NCBI GenBank assembly: GCA_033762815.1
Contig: JANRLF010000008.1
Location: forward strand, 434,001-498,000
Reading direction: 5' to 3'
Source: JANRLF01 sp033762815
GTDB taxonomy: Bacteria; Bacteroidota; Bacteroidia; Chitinophagales; CAIOSU01
Length of the DNA stretch: 64,000 nucleotides
Shown here: one piece after another, positions 10,047-16,974 of the stretch
How positions within the stretch are numbered: position 1 is the stretch's first letter
Layout: the number at the start of each line of letters is the position of its first letter
Notes under the pieces: model-generated
Told to the model about the DNA's origin: nothing
The model's input: the letters and a program-made list of their open reading frames with translations, nothing else
Databases searched by the model: none
Program-made: the position numbers and the translations under genes

Positions 10047-10390
10047 GCTGCTTCGTTTAACGCTTCCCAATATTCCGCAGCCCGGCGGGTATGCGGTATT
10101 ACAATAGTGCCGCCAACCAGATTGGCCACGGCAAACACTTCATATATTTCGGCTGTGCTCATGCCCTGTTCCTTGCATTTGCCCAAGTGGTATTTGATAC
10201 AGTCGTCGCAGCGCAATACCATACTGGCCACCAGCCCCATCATTTCTTTTTCGCGGGTAGTTAGTGCCCCTTCTGCATAAGTATTACTGTCTAAGTTGTA
10301 CAGGCGCTTAATCACCAAATTATCTTTGGACAAAATGAGTTCATTTGTACGCTGACGATAATCATTGAATTCTTTCACCAAATCAGCCAT
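10043..10390 (-). CDS. carboxymuconolactone decarboxylase / AhpD-like family protein
   Basis: A small all-helical protein of about 115 residues from the ATG at 10390 (MADLVKEF). It carries the redox motif CDDCIKYHLGKC, a CxxC with the following His as in AhpD-type proteins. That arrangement suggests an alkyl-hydroperoxidase-like disulfide reductase rather than a true carboxymuconolactone decarboxylase. It overlaps polA by four bases and is the first gene of that two-gene unit, so oxidative-stress defence and DNA repair may be expressed together; the link is inference. An in-frame start further upstream at 10435 would read into the promoter region and is less likely. Confidence 0.85.
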   Translation of the reverse strand: MADLVKEFNDYRQRTNELILSKDNLVIKRLYNLDSNTYAEGALTTREKEMMGLVASMVLRCDDCIKYHLGKCKEQGMSTAEIYEVFAVANLVGGTIVIPHTRRAAEYWEALNEAA

Positions 10391-10423
10391 GATAGTTGTA
10401 AGATTAGTTAGTTTTATAAAATA

Positions 10424-10454
10424 ATTGGCGCCCAAAAGCGTCCAATTAAGTTTG
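10424..10454 (+). promoter_or_regulatory. probable lemA promoter with a dyad across the spacer
   Basis: TTG at 10426-10428 and TAAGTTTG at 10447-10454 are 18 bases apart and match the Bacteroidota -33/-7 pattern upstream of the LemA gene. AATTGG (10424-10429) and CCAATT (10442-10447) form an inverted repeat with inner CGC/GCG pairing. The dyad covers the -33 element and touches the -7 element, so it may be an operator. Confidence 0.5.
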
Positions 10455-10488
10455 ATAGCAAGTTTAAAAGCAACATAAACCTACAAAA

Positions 10489-11070
10489 ATGACCCGTACA
10501 ATTCTTAAATTTTTTGGACTGTTCCTGATAGCTGCCTCACTTTCTTCATGTGGGTACAACTCTATGGTAAACAAGGATGAAATGGTAGCCAAAGCTTGGG
10601 CCGATGTAGAGACCCAATACCAGCGCCGCGCTGATTTGATACCCAATTTGGTGACCGTGGTAAAACAAGCATCGACGGTAGAGCAACAAACCTTGACCGC
10701 GGTGATTGAGGCTAGGTCAAAGGCTACTAGCATCACGCTTCAGGCGGATGACTTGACCGAGGAAAACCTGCAAAAATTCCAAGATGCCCAGAATGAATTG
10801 AGTGGTTCCCTGTCACGCCTATTGGTGGCCGTGGAGCAATACCCTACCCTGCAAAGCCAGCAAGGCTACATTGGCCTGCGCGACGAGCTTGCGGGTACTG
10901 AAAACCGCATTCAAAAGGCCAGAAAAGATTACAATGAAGTGGTAACGGATTACAATAGCTATATCCGCCGCTTCCCAAACAATCTTTTTGCGGGCATGTT
11001 TGGCTTTAAGACCAAACCGTATTTCAAGGCCGACTCGGGCACCGAGAAAGTCCCCACCGTTAAATTCTAG
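10489..11070 (+). CDS. lemA: LemA family lipoprotein
   Basis: LemA-family protein of 193 residues. A lipoprotein signal ends in the lipobox SSCG near residue 20. The family's hallmark region follows: AWADVETQYQRRADLIPNLV at residues 40-59, then VVKQASTVEQQTL and the NRIQKARKDYNEVVTDYNSYI helix. The fold is a bundle of long helices, and a periplasmic location is implied by the signal. The gene lies two bases ahead of two TPM-domain genes, a conserved LemA-TPM grouping in many bacteria. Its molecular role is not settled in the literature. Confidence 0.95.
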   Translation: MTRTILKFFGLFLIAASLSSCGYNSMVNKDEMVAKAWADVETQYQRRADLIPNLVTVVKQASTVEQQTLTAVIEARSKATSITLQADDLTEENLQKFQDAQNELSGSLSRLLVAVEQYPTLQSQQGYIGLRDELAGTENRIQKARKDYNEVVTDYNSYIRRFPNNLFAGMFGFKTKPYFKADSGTEKVPTVKF

Positions 11071-11072
11071 CT

Positions 11073-11522
11073 ATGCCTACCGCCGAATCCTTTTTCTCCG
11101 AAGAACAACGCGCCCGTATAGTGGATGCTATCCGTGAGGCGGAACTGAATACTTCTGGCGAAATAAAAGTGCATTTGGAAGACCATGCACAGCCCAATGC
11201 CCTTGAAAGGGCCAAATTTATCTTTACCCATTTGGACATTGCCAAAACAGAACTACGTAACGGTGTACTGATTTATTTGGCGGTGAAAGACCACCAATTT
11301 GCCATTTTGGGCGATAGCGGCATCGATAAGGCGGTACCCATTGATTTTTGGGACGAAGTACGCAATACCATGCAGGACTATTTCCGCAAAGGGGATTTTG
11401 ATAGCGGCTTATGTGAAGGTATCCGTATGGCTGGCGAGCAACTCAAGCATTATTTTCCCTACCAACACGGCAAGGATAGCAATGAACTATCAGATGACAT
11501 ATCATTCAGGAAAGGACGATGA
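11073..11522 (+). CDS. TPM domain protein (cytoplasmic form)
   Basis: A 149-residue TPM-domain protein without a signal peptide. The domain begins FFSEEQRARIVDAIREAE and includes SGEIKVHLED and GVLIYLAVKDHQFAILGDSGID, the strands of the TPM fold. It starts two bases after lemA and overlaps the next TPM gene by four bases (ATGA), so the three genes form one transcript. The domain is known from plant photosystem repair proteins and bacterial YgcG-like proteins, with reported phosphatase activity in the plant case. The bacterial function is unknown. Confidence 0.85.
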   Translation: MPTAESFFSEEQRARIVDAIREAELNTSGEIKVHLEDHAQPNALERAKFIFTHLDIAKTELRNGVLIYLAVKDHQFAILGDSGIDKAVPIDFWDEVRNTMQDYFRKGDFDSGLCEGIRMAGEQLKHYFPYQHGKDSNELSDDISFRKGR

Positions 11523-12277
11523 AGAAACTACTATTATGGTTGCCGCTATTGCTTGTTTGGCTATGCGCTATTGCCGCAAATGACCTGCCGGAAAAACCCG
11601 GCACCTTGTACCCAGTAAATGATTATGCCAAAGTACTGAGCGAAGGGGAGATACAGCAGTTAAACAACAAGCTGATAGGCTATGCCGATAGCACCTCAAC
11701 AGAAATTGTGATAGTCACCGTGCCCACTACGGGCGATTATGATATCAGCGAATATGCCATAGAATTGGGCGACAAATGGGGCATCGGCAGGAAGGATAAG
11801 GACAATGGCATATTGATAGTGGCCGCCATTGAAGATAGAAAATTATGGATAGCTACGGGAGAAGGTGTAGAGGCCCGTATTACGGACGGTATAGCAGGCA
11901 GTATCAGGGATGAGTACTTGGTGCCTAATTTTAGGAGCGGCAATTATTATCAAGGTTTCGACCAAGCCACCGATGCCATGTTCAAATACCTTTCAGGTGA
12001 GTTCAAGGGTGAGCCGAAAAACAACAGTGGTGATTTCCCCATCGGGGTACTTATTGCCATTATCATCATGATTGTGGTTTTCTCCATCATTTTTGGCCGT
12101 AGAGGCGGTGGCGGTAGGGGCGGTATGAGGGGCTATGGCGGTATGATGGGACCCATCCTGATTGGCAGTAGTGGTTGGGGACGTAGCGGCGGAAGCTGGG
12201 GCGGCGGTGGTGGCGGTTTTGGTGGCTTCGGCGGTGGCGGCTCCTTCGGTGGCGGCGGTGCCGGGGGTAGCTGGTAA
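11519..12277 (+). CDS. TPM domain protein with membrane anchor and glycine-rich tail (YgcG-like)
   Basis: A 252-residue protein. A signal peptide (residues 1-20, ending IAAN) is followed by a TPM domain at 30-150 (YVNDYAKVLS-like start, STEIVIVTVPTTGDYDI, GILIVAAIEDRKLWIATGEG). A transmembrane helix at about 178-193 then leads to a short Arg/Gly segment and a tail of Gly-Gly-Phe/Ser repeats ending GGSW, typical of YgcG-like proteins. The topology suggests the TPM domain faces the periplasm. It is the last gene of the LemA-TPM-TPM unit. The GC-rich tail region creates a spurious proline-rich frame on the other strand. Confidence 0.9.
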   Translation: MKKLLLWLPLLLVWLCAIAANDLPEKPGTLYPVNDYAKVLSEGEIQQLNNKLIGYADSTSTEIVIVTVPTTGDYDISEYAIELGDKWGIGRKDKDNGILIVAAIEDRKLWIATGEGVEARITDGIAGSIRDEYLVPNFRSGNYYQGFDQATDAMFKYLSGEFKGEPKNNSGDFPIGVLIAIIIMIVVFSIIFGRRGGGGRGGMRGYGGMMGPILIGSSGWGRSGGSWGGGGGGFGGFGGGGSFGGGGAGGSW

Positions 12278-12362
12278 AAGGCTATGGCTGTTGCAATGCC
12301 TGTGAATAAAAGGCTAGCAATTTTAAAGAAGTTAACCAAGTCCCCTCCACACTAAAAACCCC

Positions 12363-12383
12363 TATCTTTGCAACAGCAAAGAT
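12363..12383 (+). promoter_or_regulatory. -7 box TATCTTTG and hairpin at the mfd start
   Basis: TATCTTTG (12363-12370) matches the Bacteroidota -7 element and lies only 11 bases before the ATG. ATCTTTG (12364-12370) and CAAAGAT (12377-12383) are perfect 7-base inverted repeats around a 6-base loop, and the second arm runs into the start codon. I see no clear TTG at -33. Confidence 0.4.
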
Positions 12384-15300
12384 GGACCTGGAGTCGCTAT
12401 TAGGGTTTTACGCGCAGGATAAACGGACGCAGAGTGTTGCAGGTAGCTTACAGGGCAATAGCCCTACCCGGCTTCACCTGAAGGGATTGGTGGGCTCGTC
12501 AGATTCCTTTGCCGCAGCGGCAGTGTTCAAGCAAACGGAGTACAACCACCTCTTCATCCTGCCGGACAAGGAGGATGCCTCGTACTTTCAAAGTTCGCTG
12601 CGCAGCCTGCTCACCAACAAGGATGTCTTCTTTTTCCCCGACTCGTTCAAGAAGCCTGGCATCTTCGACCAGATAAGCAATACGGACATACTGCTGCGTG
12701 CCGAAACGGTGAACCGCGTGAGCAACCGCTACACCAAGGGAGAGCTGATAGTAAGCTATTCAGAGGCATTTTTTGAAAGGGTGGTAAGCAAGCAGGCCCT
12801 GGAGAAAAACACCATCCACATGAAGGTGGGCGAAAAGCTGGATATCGATTTCATCATCGAACTGCTGGTGACCTACGAGTTCGAGCGGGTCGATTTTGTG
12901 TACGAGCCCGGCCAATTCTCCATCAGGGGCGGCATTGTGGACATATTTTCCTTCGGCAACGAACTGCCGTACCGGGTGGAGCTTTTCGGCGAAGAGGTGG
13001 AATCCATCAGGGTATTCGAGCCCACCACACAGCTCAGCACCAAAAAAATCAGCCAGGTAACCATTGTGCCCAATATCCAGACCCATTTTAAGCGGGAGGA
13101 AAAGGTCTCTTTCTTTGAGGTGCTGCCTGAGAATACCATTGTCTGGCTGAAAAACCTGCAATTTACCAAGGAAAGGCTGGAGAAATGCTTCGAGAATGCG
13201 GTGACCATGTACCAGGCCGATAACCGCCGCAAAGAGTACCTGACCGAGCAGGAACGCGAGTTTTTTGCAGAAGAACCTATCAAGACCTTCGAAACGGTCA
13301 AGAACTTTTTGCAAGACCTCAGCCGCTTCAGTTGCATCGAGTTTGGCAATACCGCCTTCCTGAAGCCACAGCATACCGTGGAGTACAACATAGCCCCGCA
13401 GCCGGTGTTCAATAAAAATTTTGAGCTGCTTATCAGCAACCTGAAAGACAACCAGCGGGAGCGTTACACCAACTATATCTTCTCCGACAATGCCAAGCAA
13501 GTGGAGCGTTTCTACCACATTTTTGAGGACATGAAGGCCGAGGTGCAGTTTACGCCCATTCTGGTAGCCATACACGAGGGCTTTGTGGACCATGACCTGA
13601 AGCTGGCCTGCTATACCGACCACCAGATATTTGAACGCTACCACAAGTACAATACCCGCAAGGGTTTCAGCAAAGATGCGGCCATGGTGCTGAAGGCCCT
13701 GAAGGAATTGCAGCCGGGCGACTTTGTGACGCATATCGATTACGGCGTGGGCGTGTACTCAGGTTTGGAAAAGATAGAGGTAAACGGGCAGATGCAGGAG
13801 GCCGTACGGTTGCGCTACCGCGATAACGACCTGCTGTACGTAAGCATCAATGCCCTGCACAAAATATCGAAGTATGTGGGCAAGGAGGGTCAAGCCCCCA
13901 AAGTGAACAAGCTGGGCACCGATGCCTGGGAGCAGGTAAAGCGCAAGACCAAGAAGAAGATAAAGGACATAGCCGAGGAGCTGATAAAACTGTATGCCCA
14001 GCGCAAGGCCCACAAGGGTTTCGCCTTCTCGCCGGACACCTACATACAGAACGAGTTGGAGGCATCCTTCATTTACGAAGACACCCCCGACCAGATAAAA
14101 GCCACCGCTGACTTCAAGCGCGACATGGAAAAATCGTACCCCATGGACCGCCTGGTGTGCGGAGATGTAGGTTTTGGCAAGACGGAGATAGCCATACGCG
14201 CTGCCGCTAAGGCCGTGGCCGACAGCAAGCAGGTGGCCGTGCTGGCGCCCACCACCATATTGACCCTACAGCACAGCAAGACCTTCAAAAACCGCCTGAA
14301 GGACTTCCCCATGCGGGTCGAGTTTTTGAACCGCATCAAATCGGCAGCCGAAAAGAAGGCGATACTGAAAGACCTGAAAGAGGGCAAGATAGATATCTTG
14401 GTAGGCACCCATGCCCTGCTGAGCAAGGATGTGGCTTTTAAAGACCTGGGCCTGCTGATTATTGACGAGGAGCAGAAATTTGGCGTGGCGGCCAAGGAAA
14501 AGCTGCGCGAGCTGCGCGTAAACGTGGATACCCTTACCCTTACCGCCACCCCCATACCGCGTACCCTGCAGTTCAGCCTGCTGGGTGCCCGCGACCTCAG
14601 CATCATGAATACCCCACCGCCCAATCGCCAGCCCATACAGACGGAGGTGCATACCTACAACGATGAAATAGTAAAGGAGGCCATCTACTACGAAATAGCC
14701 CGTGGCGGCCAGGTGTTCTTTGTTCACAACCGCGTAAAGGACATACTGGAAATAGCGGGCATGCTGAAACGCCTTTGCCCCGAGGTAGATTTTGGCGTGG
14801 CGCATGGACAAATGGACGGCCACAAGCTGGAGGAGGCCATGATGCGCTTTGAAGACCGCGAATACGATGTGCTGGTGTGTACCAACATAGTGGAGGCTGG
14901 CCTGGACATTCCCAATGCCAATACCATCATCATCAACAATGCGCACCACTTTGGGCTTAGCGACCTGCACCAGTTGCGCGGGCGCGTGGGCCGCAGCAAC
15001 AAAAAGGCATTTTGCTACCTCTTTACCCCGCCATTGTCAAGCCTAAGCAGCGATACCCGCCGCCGCTTGCAGACCATAGAGGAATTTGCCGAACTGGGCA
15101 GCGGCTTCAACATTGCCATGCGCGACCTGGATATCCGTGGGGCGGGCAACCTGCTGGGCGGCGAGCAAAGCGGCTTCATTGCGGAGATTGGCTACGACAT
15201 GTACCACAAGATACTGGACGAAACCATCCGCGAGCTGAAGAAGAACCAATTCAAGGAACTGTACAAGGACGAGCTGGAGGGTGACCACGAGTTTATCAAA

Positions 15301-15759
15301 GACGTGCAGGTGGATACCGACCTGGAGATGCTGATACCGGACGACTATGTGCGCAACATTAACGAGCGGCTAAGCCTGTACACCGAGCTGAACAACATTG
15401 CCGAAGAGGAGAAGCTGCAAAGCTTCAAGTACTCGCTCATCGACCGTTTTGGGCCATTGCCCGTGCAGGTCAACGAACTGTTCCATGCCATCCGCATACA
15501 GTGGGTGGCCAAGCGCCTGGGCTTCGAGCGCATCGTCATCAAGCATCGCCAAATGAAGTGCTACTTCGTGGAAGACCAGCAATCATACTACTACGAGTCG
15601 CCCACCTTTGCCGCCATCCTCAAGCACGTGCAGGAGCGGCCCAAGCAGTTCAGCCTCAAGCAGACCCCCAAGCACCTTATCCTCACCGTGCACCACGTAG
15701 CCTCCATGAGTGACGCCAACAAGCAACTCTTCGAGATGCAAAAGGGATTGGAGGGGTAG
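12382..15759 (+). CDS. mfd: transcription-repair coupling factor
   Basis: The ATP-dependent translocase that removes stalled RNA polymerase at lesions and recruits UvrA. At 1125 residues it is full length. Domain order: a UvrB-homology region at the front (GQFSIRGGIVDIFSFG near residue 175), the RNA-polymerase-interacting domain (QPGDFVTHIDYGVGVY, about 445), a RecG-like helicase core with Walker A GDVGFGKTE (about 593), Walker B DEEQ (about 694) and motif VI RGRVGRS, then the C-terminal TRCF domain. The gene is visibly more GC-rich than its neighbours and prefers CTG for Leu, which also produces long antisense shadow frames. Its last codons recur at 16326-16373 beyond a two-gene cassette. 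Confidence 0.98.
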   Translation: MDLESLLGFYAQDKRTQSVAGSLQGNSPTRLHLKGLVGSSDSFAAAAVFKQTEYNHLFILPDKEDASYFQSSLRSLLTNKDVFFFPDSFKKPGIFDQISNTDILLRAETVNRVSNRYTKGELIVSYSEAFFERVVSKQALEKNTIHMKVGEKLDIDFIIELLVTYEFERVDFVYEPGQFSIRGGIVDIFSFGNELPYRVELFGEEVESIRVFEPTTQLSTKKISQVTIVPNIQTHFKREEKVSFFEVLPENTIVWLKNLQFTKERLEKCFENAVTMYQADNRRKEYLTEQEREFFAEEPIKTFETVKNFLQDLSRFSCIEFGNTAFLKPQHTVEYNIAPQPVFNKNFELLISNLKDNQRERYTNYIFSDNAKQVERFYHIFEDMKAEVQFTPILVAIHEGFVDHDLKLACYTDHQIFERYHKYNTRKGFSKDAAMVLKALKELQPGDFVTHIDYGVGVYSGLEKIEVNGQMQEAVRLRYRDNDLLYVSINALHKISKYVGKEGQAPKVNKLGTDAWEQVKRKTKKKIKDIAEELIKLYAQRKAHKGFAFSPDTYIQNELEASFIYEDTPDQIKATADFKRDMEKSYPMDRLVCGDVGFGKTEIAIRAAAKAVADSKQVAVLAPTTILTLQHSKTFKNRLKDFPMRVEFLNRIKSAAEKKAILKDLKEGKIDILVGTHALLSKDVAFKDLGLLIIDEEQKFGVAAKEKLRELRVNVDTLTLTATPIPRTLQFSLLGARDLSIMNTPPPNRQPIQTEVHTYNDEIVKEAIYYEIARGGQVFFVHNRVKDILEIAGMLKRLCPEVDFGVAHGQMDGHKLEEAMMRFEDREYDVLVCTNIVEAGLDIPNANTIIINNAHHFGLSDLHQLRGRVGRSNKKAFCYLFTPPLSSLSSDTRRRLQTIEEFAELGSGFNIAMRDLDIRGAGNLLGGEQSGFIAEIGYDMYHKILDETIRELKKNQFKELYKDELEGDHEFIKDVQVDTDLEMLIPDDYVRNINERLSLYTELNNIAEEEKLQSFKYSLIDRFGPLPVQVNELFHAIRIQWVAKRLGFERIVIKHRQMKCYFVEDQQSYYYESPTFAAILKHVQERPKQFSLKQTPKHLILTVHHVASMSDANKQLFEMQKGLEG
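15712..15740 (+). repeat. direct repeat, copy 1, inside the mfd 3' end
   Basis: These 29 bases, beginning GACGCCAACAAGCAACTC, recur without a mismatch at 16329-16357. Beyond them the similarity continues with substitutions to each stop codon. The two copies flank the cassette of 15810-16315. Confidence 0.9.
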
Positions 15760-15809
15760 ACATATTCCATTTGTGAGGAACTTCAGGCCGTATTAACTAT
15801 ATTTATACC

Positions 15810-16058
15810 ATGAATGCTGCCAAGCGAAAGCAAAATGAAAATGAGTTTGAGCATTGGGAAGAATTACCTGAAGGTGGTAGAAAGTACTGGTTTGATACTA
15901 AAGGGAAAACTGGCGGTTTTGCCCGCTATATCAAAACGGTAAATAGAGAAGAACTTACCATCAGTTTTGTTCAGGAAATATACAATGCCAGTAATGAGTT
16001 GGTAGAAATTCATGAAAAATACCCAGTTGACAAAGGACACATAAAGCTAAACCAATGA
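15810..16058 (+). CDS. small protein of unknown function, first gene of a two-gene cassette
   Basis: An 82-residue soluble protein I cannot assign. It is rich in aromatic and charged residues, with blocks FEHWEELPEGGRKYWF, GGFARYIKTVN and EIHEKYPVDKGH. No signal peptide or membrane helix is seen. Its stop overlaps the start of the next gene by four bases (ATGA), so the two are translated together. The pair is bracketed by the two copies of the mfd 3' end, and the codon use is AT-richer than mfd. The geometry of two small overlapping genes on an inserted piece resembles toxin-antitoxin or toxin-immunity modules, but no known toxin fold is recognisable and no function is claimed. Confidence 0.7.
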   Translation: MNAAKRKQNENEFEHWEELPEGGRKYWFDTKGKTGGFARYIKTVNREELTISFVQEIYNASNELVEIHEKYPVDKGHIKLNQ

Positions 16059-16315
16059 TTACCAAACAAGAGATAGCACAGCAACTGTTGCAATACCTGA
16101 ACCATAGAATCACTTTAGCGGCATTGGTCAATTGGGCAGAAGATACCATCATGAATGGAGGGCTCGATCCCAGTAATGCCCCTATGTTGATGCAAGTACT
16201 GGGCCGTATAGCGGCGGCGGATGTAAAAGAGTTTGGCCTTTTCTGGGAAGATTGTGAAAGCATCATGAGAGCATTGGGCTATACCCTTAAAGTAGATGCT
16301 AGCTTAGCTGCCTAA
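16055..16315 (+). CDS. small helical protein of unknown function, second gene of the cassette
   Basis: An 86-residue protein I cannot assign. It begins MITKQEIAQQLLQYLNHRIT and appears mainly helical, with a WAEDTIMNGGLD segment at 27-38 and FGLFWEDCESIMRALGY near the end. There is no signal or membrane segment. It overlaps the preceding gene by four bases and is surely co-translated with it. The helical, acidic character would suit an antitoxin, immunity or adaptor partner, but that is speculation. It ends 10 bases before the duplicated mfd tail. Confidence 0.7.
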   Translation: MITKQEIAQQLLQYLNHRITLAALVNWAEDTIMNGGLDPSNAPMLMQVLGRIAAADVKEFGLFWEDCESIMRALGYTLKVDASLAA

Positions 16316-16325
16316 CACCCATATA

Positions 16326-16373
16326 AGCGACGCCAACAAGCAACTCTTCGAGATGCAGAAGGGGGTGGAATGA
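16326..16373 (+). pseudogene. second copy of the mfd 3' end (last 15 codons and stop)
   Basis: Read in frame, this encodes SDANKQLFEMQKGVE and a TGA stop, against SDANKQLFEMQKGLEG and a stop in mfd itself. Twenty-nine bases are identical. One synonymous change (CAA to CAG) and a divergent end follow, which is what a tail from a related but different mfd allele would look like. It has no start codon and is not a gene. It probably marks the original end of mfd before the cassette arrived. Confidence 0.85.
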
Positions 16374-16405
16374 TGTGCTGGTGTGCTAATGTTCTGATGG
16401 TTTGA
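16374..16405 (+). repeat. 8-base tandem repeat TGTGCTRR directly after the mfd-copy stop
   Basis: Four units follow the TGA at 16371-16373 with no gap: TGTGCTGG, TGTGCTAA, TGTTCTGA and TGGTTTGA. The first three units match the array after typA at 44122-44145 except for one base. See also 7174-7205. Confidence 0.7.
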
Positions 16406-16641
16406 TACCGTACTGGCTAAAGTGATTGCCTGGCAGCTTCTGATAAAAGGGGCATTTCAAATAATCCTTATTGCTGCCCCAGCGGGGCCATTTACGCCGC
16501 TCCTTGTGCCATTCCGACGCAGGAGGAATCTTTGATGGCAACGTTGATAGACATTGGGTGAGGGATAGAAAGTTTTTCAAGGCCATACGCTAAGTCCTGC
16601 AATAGGTATTTGAGGGTGCACCCAATTGCCAAAATTTTGAT
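16406..16641. other. non-coding stretch with small hairpins
   Basis: Between the tandem repeat and the large dispersed repeat I see no credible gene. Two short inverted repeats stand out: GCCCC-AGC-GGGGC near 16475-16488, and ATTCC (16511-16515) with GGAAT (16525-16529), which resembles interspersed repeats common in bacterial intergenic DNA. Weak frames on the minus strand here lack any family features and cross repeat sequence. Confidence 0.5.
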
Positions 16642-16923
16642 TTGCAATATTCGCACTAAGTGCGTACCATTGTTTAGTATCAAGATATGAGACAAAAGAC
16701 AAAAGACACAAAACACAAGAAATTTTTTGCTTCTAAATCAGCACCGCAAATGCGAAAAAAAGCGAAAAAACACATGATTTTTGCATAAATAACTGGTAAA
16801 CAACCAATTAATGTAAACTGAAAGGGTACTGAAGTACCACTGAACATATACTGAAAGGGTACTGAAGCACCACTGAAAGGTCACTGAACATACACTGAAA
16901 TACCACTGAAAGGTTACCGAAAC
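16642..16923 (+). repeat. dispersed ~280-base repeat, copy A (inverted relative to 42626-42894)
   Basis: This segment matches the reverse complement of 42626-42894 almost throughout. It starts near TTGCA and a CGCACTAAGTGCG palindrome, followed by a run of about 40 bases identical in both copies. A 7-base tandem (ACAAAAG/ACACAAG type, about four units here and two in copy B) comes next, then an A-rich part and AAATAACTGGTAAACAACC. It ends with nine 11-base units and GGTTACCGAAAC. It lies between the cassette and the 3' end of the ACMSD gene. It carries no open frame shared by both copies and no visible transposase ends. Confidence 0.9.
16817..16915 (+). repeat. nine tandem 11-base units, ACTGAA plus five variable bases (copy A)
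   Basis: Nine consecutive units of exactly 11 bases each begin with ACTGAA. The five-base tails are AGGGT, GTACC, CATAT, AGGGT, GCACC, AGGTC, CATAC, ATACC and AGGTT. The tail order is kept in copy B apart from two single-base changes. An 11-base period is close to one turn of the helix, so the constant ACTGAA would face one side of the DNA. Confidence 0.95.
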
Positions 16924-16974
16924 GTGGTTGAGCGCAGAAAAAATGTGAGAACGGATGAAGGAATGGTGAGTGGA

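Noticed and set aside
12760..13734. 324-codon open frame antisense to mfd, and others at 14073-14636 and 14266-14970
   Set aside because: They arise from the GC-rich third positions of mfd and have no recognisable domain. mfd itself is an unmistakable full-length gene on the other strand.
16386..16716. two short minus-strand frames (16386-16586 and 16492-16716)
   Set aside because: They cross interspersed-repeat sequence and the edge of the dispersed element, and have no start context or family features.
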